A stretch of 64,000 nt of DNA from Rana temporaria (taxonomy: Eukaryota > Chordata > Amphibia > Anura > Ranidae). The notes below the pieces were generated by a model. The model worked only from the letters and a program-made list of their open reading frames with translations, made no database searches and was not told the DNA's origin. Shown in pieces: positions 41,560 to 51,839 of this stretch (positions within the stretch are counted from its first letter, which is position 1; each line of letters starts with the position of its first letter). The stretch spans positions 332,919,952 to 332,983,951 of the forward strand of contig NC_053491.1 in the NCBI RefSeq assembly GCF_905171775.1, given 5' to 3'. The position numbers and the translations under genes are program-made.

Positions 41560-43164
41560 TAGAGATGGGCTATCTGTTCGAGTTGAACATGAGTTCGACC
41601 CTGAACATTGCCTGTTCGCCCAACAGCAAAAAATTTGGGGTGTTTGCGGCAAATTTGAAAAGCCGCGGAACACCCTTTTAAAGTTTATGGGAGAAATCAA
41701 AAGTGATAATTTTAAAGGTTAATATGCAAGTTATTGTCATAAAAAGTGTTTGGAGACCTGGGTCCTGCCCCAGGGGACATGTATCAATGCAAAAAAAGTT
41801 TTAAAAACTGCCGTTTTTTTGGGAGCAGTTTGCTTAAAGTGAAATATTTCCTAAAATTTTGTGCCTGGGGGGCGTCTATAGTATGCCTGTAAAGTAGCGC
41901 ATGTTTTCCAAGCTTAGAAAAGTCCCCGCACAAAATTACATTTCTAAAGGTAAAAAGTCATTTAAAACTACTCGTGGCTATAATGAATTGTCGGGTCCCG
42001 GCAATACAGATAAGTCATTGAAAAAAAAACAGCATGGGTCTGGTATGAATATTAAAGGGAACCCTGAACCAAAATTAAAAAAAAAAGCGTGGGGGTTCCC
42101 CTTAAAATCCATACCAGATCCTTATCCGAGCAGGCAGCCTGGCAGGCCACAGGAAAAGAGGGTGGGCAAGAAAACACCCCCCACCCCTCCTGAACCGTAC
42201 CAGGCCACATGCCCTCAACATGGGGAGGATGTCCCCATGTTGATGGGGACAAGAGCCTCATCCCCACAACCCTTGCATCATGGTTGTCGGGGTCTGCGAG
42301 CGGGGGGGTTTATCGGAATCTTGACCCCCCAGATGCCGGCCCCCCCATGTAAATTGGTAACGGGTACATTGTACCCCTACCATTTCACAAAAAAAAGTTT
42401 TAAAAACCACAGGAGTCAAGTCCTTTATTAAAAATAAAAAAAAAGGTTCCAACAATGTAATCCACTCTCAAGTGATACAGAGGGAAAAAAATTACACTAT
42501 GAAAGATACCGCCTCATAGGAGGCGCCAGGCCAAATGACGCTCGCTTGGTGTTTTATAGCTGAGGGCAGGGCCACCCGTCGCATGCACGGGTGACCCCAC
42601 CCCCTTTCTGACGCAAGGAGAAAACCTGGGGTTACTGAATGATGTGTACGGGTGACCCCGCCCCCTCTGGCACGTCACAGGTTTTTTTCAATGTTTTTTT
42701 TCAATGACTTTTATCTGTATTGCCGGGTCCCGGCAATTCATTATAGCCTCGAGTAGTTTTAAATTACTTTTTTTCCTTTGAAAATGTCATTTTGTGCAGA
42801 GAACTTTCTAAGCACGGGAAACATACGCTACTTTACAGGCATACTATTGACACCCCCCAGGTACAAATTTTTTAAAGGAATATTTCACTTTTACTGTTTT
42901 ACTTTAAGCATTATTAAAATCACTGCTCTCGAAAAAAAAACGTCCGTTTTTTTTTGCATTGATACATGTCCCCTGGGGCAGGACCCGGGTCCCCAAACAC
43001 TTTTTATGACAATAACATGCATATTAGCCTTTAAAATTAGCACTTTTGATTTTTCATGTTCATGTCCCATAGACTTTATTGGTGTTCGCATGTTCGAACA
43101 AATTTTTTGCCTGTTCGCATGTTCTGCTACGACCCGAACCGGGGGGGTTGTCAGCTCATCCCTA
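41560..43164. mobile_element. Long-inverted-repeat element (about 1.6 kb) with GC-rich core
   Basis: The left arm 41562-42040 and the right arm about 42690-43162 are inverted copies. Examples are TGTTTGGAGACCTGGGTCCT / AGGACCCGGGTCCCCAAACA and AATGAATTGTCGGGTCCCGG / CCGGGTCCCGGCAATTCATT. The ends are GAGATGGGCT and AGCTCATCCC with TA on both sides. CTACTACT also occurs just outside both ends, so the exact target duplication is uncertain. The core holds a block at 42046-42390 shared with 55790-56190. A second pair of motifs further out (AAGGTGACCA at 41429, TGGTCACCCTA at 43542) suggests it sits inside an older element. Confidence 0.75.
42046..42390 (+). repeat. Dispersed repeat shared with 55790-56190
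   Basis: Shared strings include AAAATCCATACCAGA, CCCTCAACATGGGG, CCCCATGTTGATG, GGTTGTCGGGGTCTGCG, TTATCGGAATCT and CCCCAGATGCCGGCCCCCC. Both copies have GC-rich palindromic segments. The ORFs over it (Pro/Gly-rich) are not gene-like. Confidence 0.75.
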
Positions 43165-44154
43165 CTACTAAGTGAGGAGCAGAGGAAGATCACTCCACCA
43201 GGGAAGACAAGGAGATAAGCAGGCAAGCGGCTGGCCAGGACTTGAGCCAAGGCAGAAGAACATGCGAGCGGAGCTGAATGGGCATGTGCCCGAAACTGAA
43301 GAAATATTCACTCCGCTCCGACAAGCACATTATCATCAGAAAGGGGCACAGATAATGGAAAAAAATACACCTCCCTAAGCTAGTAGGAGCAGCACAGTGG
43401 GGGTGTGTAATTCAGATTTTGTTAATTTTATTCTGCACTGACTGTCTTTGAAATTACCCCAGCCCCTGTTCAAATCCAATCCGGGGACAAAACTGGGGAC
43501 AGACTTGGTCCAGGGACAGTGTCCTCAAACCGGGGATGACTGGTCACCCTATTATAAATTCTTCTGTTTTTTTTTGGGAAGGGGGGGTGCAGGGACTGTG
43601 AAATCCTTCTGTATGGGTATGATGTTCTACTGGGGTCTGCAGTCATGCCATGGGAGCAGAGACTGTGTAGTTCAGCTGTGTGGGGGTGACATTCTGCTGG
43701 GGTGTGTAGTCTCAACTAGGGAGCAGGAACTGTAAAGTCCTGCTGTATGGCTGTGAAGTTCTGCTGGGGTGGGGTATTAATTATTGCCCACCCATGGAGC
43801 AGGAACTGTGAAGTCCTGCTCTATGGGTGTGAATTTCTGCTTAGGTCTGTAGTCTTGCTTTGGAGGGTGGCATGGTCTGTGAAGTCCTCCTGTATCGGTG
43901 TAAAGTCTTTTTTTGGTGGCATCAACTATGAAGTCCTGCTGAGAACTGAGTAAAGTTCTGCCGAGGGGGTGCTGAGTTGTATAATTTTTTGCTATTGGTT
44001 GTCATATTAGTGTAGTATTCATGTAGTCAATCCAAACAGAAAAATGCTAATATCTTTGAAATGCAGAAAAGTCGATAAATATAGTATACAATGTGCCTTT
44101 TGTTCTTGATCTGTTTATCATTTTTTTATGATCCCAATAAAATATGCTTTCATA

Positions 44155-44335
44155 CCAACACTAATTGCTATATTATTGGTATTTGCACATTTTCTATTGC
44201 TGCTTATATTCAGTACCGGCTTGCTATTGACTCTTCCAGGTTATTAACCTTTGCGTTACATTCTTCATTTAATGAGCTGGCTGATCACACATCCTTGTAG
44301 GATACATCTGAAATGTGTGTAGGGCTGTATTGGCT
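44155..44335 (+). repeat. Right copy of direct duplication flanking the satellite
   Basis: Counterpart of 40775-40960, including TTGCTATTGACTCTTCCAGG, TTCTTCATTTAATGAGCTGG and CTGATCACACATCCTTGTAG. Positions 44336-45870 are otherwise low in recognisable content: a T-rich tract, a GA-rich tract at 45120-45160, and faint minisatellite-like GATGTAAGRGGG copies at 44510-44620. Confidence 0.8.
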
Positions 44336-45867
44336 GAGCTATCGTACATCTGTGGATGGATATACTGTAGCTCTTGTGGTTTCCCTGTAGGGCAGATAAC
44401 CAACTGTTTTCTATTGCAAAGCCAAAATTGCCTACGATTCACAATTTCCAAGTCAGCCATTCATTTTCAAGGTTTGTCCATTGAATACTTTGTAAGGGGG
44501 CTTTAATGGGGACCTGGATGTAACGGGGGCTCCGATGTAAGAGGGTGGCTTTGATATACCGGTAAGCAGAATTTTGATATAAGAGGGACTCTGATGTAAG
44601 GGGGGATTCTGATGGGCTATTAAGTTTATTTGAATTTTTTTTTGCTTTACCTTAGTTTTTTTTCTGTTGTTCTAATACATATGCTGATTAAAAAAAAAAT
44701 CCTGGTAAAACATGTCCCAGAATTAAAATGTAATTTGTTCATATCCAAATTATTATTTTTTTTGGCCCGTGAATATTTGTAAAATATACAATGTAGCCCT
44801 TGTACTGACAAGTTTAGACCCCTTCTCTAAGACAATGAGAGCCAAGTTTGCCGCGCCTAACTCCCCCTTAGCCTAACTTCCTAGTGCTACCATGGTGCAA
44901 CAGCATGAAGGTCCACAAACAAGCGTAAATATCACATCTTGCAATGTTGGCAGTTATGAAAAGGGGTTAATACATAATCCACCCCCTTCCTTGCCTTTTA
45001 CCCCTAGACACAGCTGTATAGCGAAGTGCAGGTTGCAAAGAATATGAAAGAGACTGCGCTGTGTGACTATGGGAAGGGAACGCAGCATGTCGAGCGTGGG
45101 TGAAGAACAGAGAGGAGTGCTAAGGAAAGACAAAGGGGAGGGAGGGAAGGGGGGTACAGGGAATACAGAAACCTCTCTGTATCAGTATGGCAGGGAAAGG
45201 ATTACAGCTTTTTGTGACAGAAGGACAAAGAGAAATAAATATAAAGCAGGGGGAGCCGGGGACTGATTGCAGAGAGAAGTGTTCGATATGTGTGGCTGTC
45301 TGTTGGAATGCCTGTGTGTAGGTGTTAGGGGGAGTGTTCGCCGTGTGTGGGCGGTTAACGATGACAGCTTGTGTTAGCACCTATGTGTATGTATACAATC
45401 ACCCATATATGGAACTAGACTGTGTCCTGAATGCTGACTACAATATGTTTGTAAGCATGGCTCTGTAACCCTTTCATAGCTGCGATTTGTAATTAAGGAT
45501 GCACCTGCTGCAGAAACTACCCCATTTCGCTCTGTATACCTGTTCATACAACCAGTAGATCTATAATACAATAGATAACTAAGGCAGTCGTGGATCCGAC
45601 AATCTTGTAGAGGACAGCTAATCCCTGGAGATTTCTAAAGTGCATTCACAAAACCACTTAATGGCAGGCAGCTCCGGTGGAAAGATATATTTAAATCCCA
45701 TGGAAGAGAGGAAGCTCAATAGTGCAAATAACATTAAAGCTTTATTAAAGAAAAGAAAATACATGTCACGGAAAGTCACTAAAAGCAGCTTTTGTGCAGA
45801 TAAATTATAACCAAAATTGAACGTCTCGGCTATGTTACTTACACATGCACAAAATGCAGCAGCCAAC

Positions 45868-45955
45868 ATCAGTCTCTATGCTCTATTGATGGGTTTCGTC
45901 CAAAAAGATGTCATGAGTATCCATTTGGACAAAACGCATCGAACAGGAGCATAGA
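45868..45955. repeat. Short hairpin repeat
   Basis: GTCTCTATGCTC...TTCGTCCAAA is mirrored by TTTGGACAAAACGCAT...GAGCATAGAG. Similar ACGAAACACGTTGG wording recurs at 46863, so both may belong to the same dispersed repeat. Confidence 0.55.
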
Positions 45956-46027
45956 GTTTCAGGCTTGGTGGTGCATTATGGCTTTTGGTATGCACATTTA
46001 ACATAAACAAGACTTTAAATTTTGGTT

Positions 46028-47475
46028 ATGAAGAAGGAAGGTGGGACTTTAAATGAGGCTATTGATTTGTGGGGGTGAAGTAATTTAAAAGTATATTTGA
46101 TTGGCATATTGAGTCTGACACACACATACACACATACATAGTGTTGACCTCATGAAAACATTACATATATATATCAAATGGACGGCATATAAAATTGACA
46201 AGAGATTTAATATTTAATATTGCTTTTTCTCATACCTGAACCATGGATGGAGGTGCATACTGTGTGCTTCATTCAAAGTCCCAAACTCCCCCCTATTATT
46301 CTATATGCAACATTGATGGATGCTTTTTTGATCATTGGATTGTGTGGAGTCACCTATATCCTGGGTGTTAATGTACCAAATACGGGGTCCATACACCCAA
46401 GCCATGACGGGACCATTGACATGAATTTCTATGGCACACTCTGTTTTATACTAATTGTGTGAGTCTGCTTTATTGCGGGAGCTGTGATTTGGGGTTCAGG
46501 TGCCTTCCCCTCCCCCATTTGTGCATTGGGTGATGCGGGGGATCGGGTGGCCCTGCCTCCACCACAAATCGGCATCGCACTTACACGCCATGCTCGCAAT
46601 GTTTTCTTGGGGATGATGATTTGTGCACCTGGTACCTCTCCTGTGGGCCCCTTCCACAGCTCCCAGTACAGAAAATTTGGACAGCCTCTGATTCCTTGTC
46701 CCCCATTTTCCAGACTTATCACGATGTAAGTAACTCTTGCCCTTTTCTCTTGTACACATTCCCCCCCATTGCGGGGTATAAAACGATTGATCATACTGGT
46801 CTACTCATGTTTTGTTTTTTATAGAATTGCATGCACCTGGCCCTGAAGAGTGGTATTATCCACGAAACACGTTGGGCTTCAAAGATGCATTCTCATGCCT
46901 ACTGATAGGAACCTATTTAGACTCATCATCTATAACCAAATGATCATACTGTCTTTCTTACCATTGATTACACTGCATTGTGAGTGAGTGACTTGTATAG
47001 CGCAGCAATTGCGAACTTAATCGCCTCAAGGCGCTTGGAATCCAGCGTCGTACCGGTCTTTCAGAAGAGGTGGGTCTTTAGTTTTTTCCTAAATGCCCGA
47101 TGGTTTTCCTCTAATCGGATGGTGATGGGTAGAGCATTGTGCCATTTAGATGACGTGTACATATATGAATTTGCAACCAATCATTTTATCCATATTAAAT
47201 CTCTTGTGAATCTTCATATGCCGCCCATTTGATATGTAATGTATTCATGAGGTCAACACAATGTATGTGTGCGTATACATATTAAACCTTTTTTGTTATG
47301 TATTGTCAGACTAAATATGCCAATCAAATATATTTTCAAATTACTTCAACCCCACAAATCAATAGTCTCATTTAAAGTCCCACCTTTTGATTTTCTCATA
47401 CCTTAACCAGGGATGGAGGCACATACTGTGTGCTTCATTCAAAGTCCCAAACTCCTCCCATTATTCAATTTTGGT
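46028..47475. repeat. Composite repeat: inverted arms plus a direct repeat
   Basis: 46028-46215 is inverted at about 47170-47395 (for example TGGGACTTTAAATGAGGCTA with TAGTCTCATTTAAAGTCCCA, and GTTGACCTCATGAA with TTCATGAGGTCAAC). Immediately after each lies a direct repeat: CTCATACCTGAACCATGGAT ... TGTGTGCTTCATTCAAAGTC at 46228 and its copy at 47396. Inside, 46980-47155 is another dispersed repeat (GCGCAGCAATTGCGAACTTA ... CAAGGCGCTTGGAATCC ... AAGAGGTGGGTCTTTAG). No credible ORF. Confidence 0.65.
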
Positions 47476-47869
47476 TATATCATATTTGCACACCTGCCAC
47501 TGTTAGCAGCTTTTCAACAATTTGGATAGAGTGGAAAAGGATTCAAATATCTGTATTTTTTTATTGCTGTCTATGTCCCCAATAGGGAGATTCACCCTCT
47601 CTATTTGCCCTATTTAGAGTGAAAGTGAGAAAAAATCCCAATGTTTGGGTTGTCACCATAACAGGAATAAAGGGGGAATCTTCCAATGGGGATGCAAGTG
47701 ACAACCGGGTATTCTCTTGCTTTGAGTGGATTTCCTCTCACGTCCTGTTTTTGCCTTGGGACAGGAAATGTTTGCTGCAGCAGATGGGGCAGAGAAATTT
47801 GCCGGCTATAGTCTACAACTGGTGGTGTGCTGCTGGAAGATTTGCTGCAAGGACCTGGCACACCCTGTT

Positions 47870-48600
47870 CTATACCATAATCCCTGTCAGTGGAGGCTGC
47901 TGAGAGGTCATGAGGTATAGCGGAGGCAGACTGAGGTGAATAAGGAGGAGGAAATTTGTGCCCCTTTTGTGTTTTTTAGGTGCTCTGAGTGGTGGGAGGT
48001 TAAATGCATTGTCAAGCATGTGGTACCCAAATGGCTGGCTTTTTTGCCATGCTTGATGTGCTTGAGACAAAGTTTGCAAATTGCAACAGTGCGATCAGCT
48101 GCACATGTGCTAAAAAAGGCCCAGATAGCTGAGCTGTGAGAAGTGGACCAGGAGATAACAGCTCCACAATGTGGTGGAAGAGGGTGGCTGCTCTCTACTC
48201 TTCCGTGATGGTTGCCTCATTGGGGTGTGCCTCACACTCACTTTCCTCCTCTGCTCTATCTGGCACCCAAGTCGTATCAGTGACATCATCATCTCCTCCA
48301 TCCTCATTACCATTTGGCAATACGCTGTGGCTGGAGGAACATGATTCCCAATTTGTGTACCAATGTTCTCCCCTTTCTGTAGTCTCATGTTCTTGCCTTT
48401 CTCAAACTCACAACCAACATCTGAATCAAGTAATGGCTGTGCATCGTCAAGGAGCAAGTGGCTGACGCTATGTTCAAATAACTCAGCTGACTCCCCCATG
48501 ACTGATGCTGGGGCTATAGCAGGAATAGCTTTGGGCAAGGAGTCAGGTTTAGCTACTCTGCAGTGGACTGTGCACCAGTCTCTGCTTGGGTGACAGAGAA
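47870..48600 (-). pseudogene. hAT transposase N-terminal fragment with BED zinc finger
   Basis: The minus strand of 47930-48110 reads (not from an ATG) CAADRTVAICKLCLKHIKHG, KKASHLGTTCLTMHLTSHHS and EHLKN. This gives the C-x2-C...H-x-H arrangement of a BED finger, followed by the Ser-rich linker typical of ZBED-type hAT transposases. Upstream on the same strand, 48110-48538 is open but lacks a domain. Downstream, no dimerisation (hATC) or catalytic region can be seen; sequence to about 47500 is non-coding. A truncated hAT relic. Sequence at 48600-48830 holds nothing further. Confidence 0.65.
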
Positions 48601-49135
48601 TGAGAAGGTTAAGGATGGTTTAGTAAGCCAGTCCACCACCTCCTCTGCATGCTGTGGCTGGATAGCCTAAGTAACATCACTAAACAGAGGAAATTATGCC
48701 CTGCCTGAGGACTCACCATGTCTACCTTTGACTGTGGACACATGCTCTGCTGGCCCGCTCACAGTGCCATGGGAACTTTTCCTCTCCTTGTTGTCTTCCC
48801 AGACATGATGGGGGGGTTGCTTATTAACAAACTGTAATATAGATGTGGAAATGTGTACGTGGATGTAATTCAATCAATAGAAAGTGGTGTTGGTGCACTT
48901 TAACATAATACTCACTACACAGACACACTCCACTGATACACTATAATATACTACAGTAAAACTGCACTGACACACTGAAATATACTGCATTAAGAGTGCA
49001 CTAACACACAGAAATGTACTGCGTTAACTGGCACGTAACACACTGAAATATACTGCATTAAAGGTGCACATATGCACTTTATTATACTTCGTTAAACGGA
49101 AGATAACTCACTGAAAAGTACGGGAGTATACTTGC

Positions 49136-50372
49136 ACTGTACTCAGTGCTTTAAGTGGGCCAAAAGAGGTGCCGGTACTCTATTAGGCGCCGGTGCTCCC
49201 CCCCCCCCCCCCCCCAATACTGAACATGAAAATACCCTTAGAAAGTACCCTGAAAAAGAGCTACTGTAGAAAGAGCTACTGAACATAAATAAAATGTGCA
49301 AAAGGGTATTGAACAAAATGGGCTCTGCACGTGCACTGTGTGAACACTCTGGAGCTCATCCTTAATCCTATGTAATGTATCCCTCTCAGGGCTTTCAGCA
49401 TGTAGGGGGTTAAATGATTAATCCAGTGTAATGCATCCTTCAGGGCTTTCAGCATGTAAGGGGTTAAATTATTGCAGGATTAATCATTTAACCCCTTACT
49501 GTAAGGGATTAAATGATTAATCTTGCAATCATTTAACCCCTTACATGCTGAAAGCCCTGAAGGATGCATTACACTGGATTAATCATTTAACCCCTTACAT
49601 GCTGAAAGCCCTGAGGGTATAGATAATGAAGCTCTGTTATTGATCAAATTATTGCAGAACACAGCAGGAGGGGGCTTTTGGCAATGGCATCAGGCAGACA
49701 GGCTTGTTGTTACTGTAAGTGAGTACTGTGCTTAGGCCCTCAGGGCAGGCATGCTGCGTGTGTACTTGCTGGAGAGTGAGTGGCTGGCCTGGTCGGGCAA
49801 TGCATTAACACGTGGCATGGCGGTGGCGTGAGTCTGAGTCTCCCCAACTAGGTGCTGGTGCCGACTGCCGAGTCCTACTCCCATATGTATTGTCAGGCTC
49901 ACCTGTTGTGTCAAGACTGAGTTGGCCGGCTGTTCCTCCCAGACGAAGTCCACTGCACACATCCGGATCGGCGCTGTCAGGGTGGAGGAGAAGATGGCAG
50001 CGGATACAGAAACGCGGGCGGGACTCCTCCAGGGGCAGCCTTTGGGCATGCGCCCGCCCACGTTCATGGCCAGCCCCACCAGCACATGACCACATACGCC
50101 CAATCACAGGGTGCCAGCTGCCGCAAAATGGTGGCCGTGCTCGGAACAGTGACACAGTATTAACATTTTACTGATTTAAAAAAAGTGACACGGACGCCGG
50201 TATTTTGTGCCCCCCCCAATGTTGCGCCCGGTGCGATACGCCAGTGCGTTCCGGTACGGGAAACCCATGTACTGGGCGCACGGAGAGGTGCTGGTACTCT
50301 CTAGGGCCATTTTTGGAAGTGGCGGTACTGAGTACCGCCGCGTTCCGGCCCAGTTAAAGCACTGACTGTACT
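49136..50372. mobile_element. Non-autonomous hAT element (1,221 bp)
   Basis: The element is 49144-50364, flanked by ACTGTACT at 49136-49143 and 50365-50372. The left end is CAGTGCTTTAAGTGGGCC and the reversed right end CAGTGCTTTAACTGGGCC. GGTACTC motifs follow at both ends. It contains a C18 run at 49198 and the palindrome at 49370-49620. The GC-rich 49740-50130 has ORFs on both strands with no recognisable domain. No transposase is present. Confidence 0.85.
49370..49620. repeat. Large palindrome with internal direct repeats
   Basis: CTCAGGGCTTTCAGCATGTA (left) is mirrored by TACATGCTGAAAGCCCTGAG (right). Inside each arm the module CAGGGCTTTCAGCATGTAAG GGGTTAAAT occurs twice. Arms are about 110 bases, nearly perfect, with a centre near 49492 (CTTACTGTAAG). 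Confidence 0.88.
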
Positions 50373-50541
50373 ATACTGCATTAAACTGAAGAGAACACAT
50401 TGAAATATACGGCATTAAACTTGCAGTAACGCACTGAAATATACTGTGTTAAGTGTGCACTAACACACAGAAATGTACTGCGTTAAACGGTGCGTAACTC
50501 ACTGAAATATAAGGTGTTAAACTTTCAGTAATGCACTGAAA

Positions 50542-51054
50542 TTAAAGGAACACTAAAGGTACAATTTTTTTTTTTTTTAAATAACATACATGTTCTACTT
50601 ACCTCCACTGTGCAGATCGTTTTGCACAGAGTGACCCGGATCCGTGTCTTCTGGGGTCCCTCGGCGGCTGTCTCGGCTCCTCCTCGCAAAAGCTTTCCAC
50701 GTTCATGCGAGCTCCCTCGCATGGTGGAAAGCTTTTGCGAGCGCGCTCCCGTGATACAGCAGCGGCCATAGCCGCCGACTGTATCACTCGGCCCCGCCCC
50801 CGGCGCGCCGCGTCATCCGCTGTGATTGACAGCAGCGCCAGCCAATGGCTGCGCTGCTATCAATCCGCCCAGCCTAGCCAATCAACGGCCAGGCTGGGAA
50901 CCGAGCAGGATGACAAGCACGCGCCCGGGACTTTCGAACGGTGAGGTAAGTAAAACGGGGGCACGGGGGGGGGGCGGTGCTGTCAGATGTTTTTTTACCT
51001 TAATGCATAGGATGCATTAAGGTAAAAAAACTTTTACCTTTACAACTCCTTTAA
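50542..51054 (+). mobile_element. TTAA-family (T2-like) MITE, copy B, complete (513 bp)
   Basis: It begins TTAAAGGAACACTAAAGG and ends TTTACAACTCCTTTAA. The TTAA at each end is the target duplication. It contains the inverted blocks CTTTCCACGTTCATGCGAGC / GCTCCCTCGCATGGTGGAAAGC and the hairpin CTTAATGCATAGGATGCATTAAG. Confidence 0.82.
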
Positions 51055-51120
51055 TTGTGTTAAATGGCACGTAACGCACTGAAATATACAACTATAAACT
51101 TGCAGTAACAAAATTAAATA

Positions 51121-51424
51121 TACTGTGTTAAACAGTCACTACACTCACACTGACTTAACTATCCCTAGATTCACCATAAAGTGACACTAAGGTAAAAATG
51201 AATGGTCACTCACTACACTCAAACTGACTGAACTATCCCTACATTCAAACTAATGTAAAGATGAATTGTGGTCGCACTACACTCACACTGACTAAATTAC
51301 CCCCAGATTCACAGTCACACTAATGTAAAGATGAATGGTGGTCACTACACTCACACTGACTGAACTATCCATAGATTCACATTCTACTCTGTTAATAGAA
51401 TCAGAATAGTACACTATAGCACAC
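51121..51424. repeat. About 80-bp tandem repeat
   Basis: CACTACACTCACACTGACTG AACTATCCCTAGATTCAC followed by CACTAATGTAAAGATGAATG GT recurs about three to four times. Harbinger 2 inserted into its right edge. Confidence 0.75.
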
Positions 51425-51839
51425 TAAGGCCCAGATTCTCGTATATCGGCGCATCCTTATGCGGGCGTAGCGCATCCAAGATGCGCTACGCCTTCCTAAC
51501 TTAGAGAGGTAAGCTCCGTATTCCCGAAGCACCGGCGTTCAAATTTGCGCCAGGCGTAGTGCAAATTCGTGGGCGTATGTGGGCGTAAGTGAAAGTAGGA
51601 AGGAAGTGGGCGTGATACATTTAAATGAACCGTGACCTTATGCAAATGATGGTCTGAACAGACGGCGCATGCGCCGTCACGTGACCGGGTGTCCCCTGCC
51701 CCTATGCGCATGCGCACAACGCGATTGGCGAGTTGCTCCAAACAAGTGCATAAATACGCCCAGACATGCGCCCATCGTGTGCAAAAGTACACCTGTTAGT
51801 TTACTGTTGGTGGTGAGCTTACTTTTGCAGTGCTTTGCC

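Larger units (their letters stand above)
40945..43975. repeat. About 75-bp degenerate satellite, split by a foldback insertion
   Basis: Units of the type GAAGTCCTGCTGTATGGGTG then TGAAGTTCTGCTGGGGTGTG then TAGTCTTGCCATGGGGGTAG run at 40945-41425 (six to seven copies) and 43590-43975 (about five copies). They are separated by the inserted repeats at 41426-43560. No coding potential. Confidence 0.8.
48890..51120. repeat. Tandem repeat of about 36-40 bp, split by two insertions
   Basis: Units such as CACTAACACACAGAAATGTA CTGCGTTAAA and CGTAACTCACTGAAATATA repeat at 48890-49135, 50373-50541 and 51055-51120. The array is interrupted by a hAT MITE (49144-50364) and a TTAA MITE (50542-51054). It may be the promoter-side repeat array of the hAT element whose BED fragment lies at 47930 (inference). 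Confidence 0.75.

Noticed and set aside
41901..43218. ORFs of 146-176 codons
   Set aside because: They lie in the arms and core of the inverted-repeat element, with poly-Lys/poly-Phe runs and no domain.
45063..45380. GA-rich ORF (EEQRGVLRKDKGEGGKGG) as a possible small gene
   Set aside because: No conserved motif, no splice or promoter context, and surrounded by repeat-like DNA. I cannot support a gene.
46980..47155. Possible tRNA-derived SINE (GCGCAGCAATTGCGAACTTA...)
   Set aside because: No convincing A/B box pair or poly-A tail was found; left as a dispersed repeat.
49732..50174. ORFs of 116-123 codons in GC-rich DNA
   Set aside because: Three overlapping ORFs on both strands inside a non-autonomous hAT. 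GC richness lowers stop frequency and no motif is visible.
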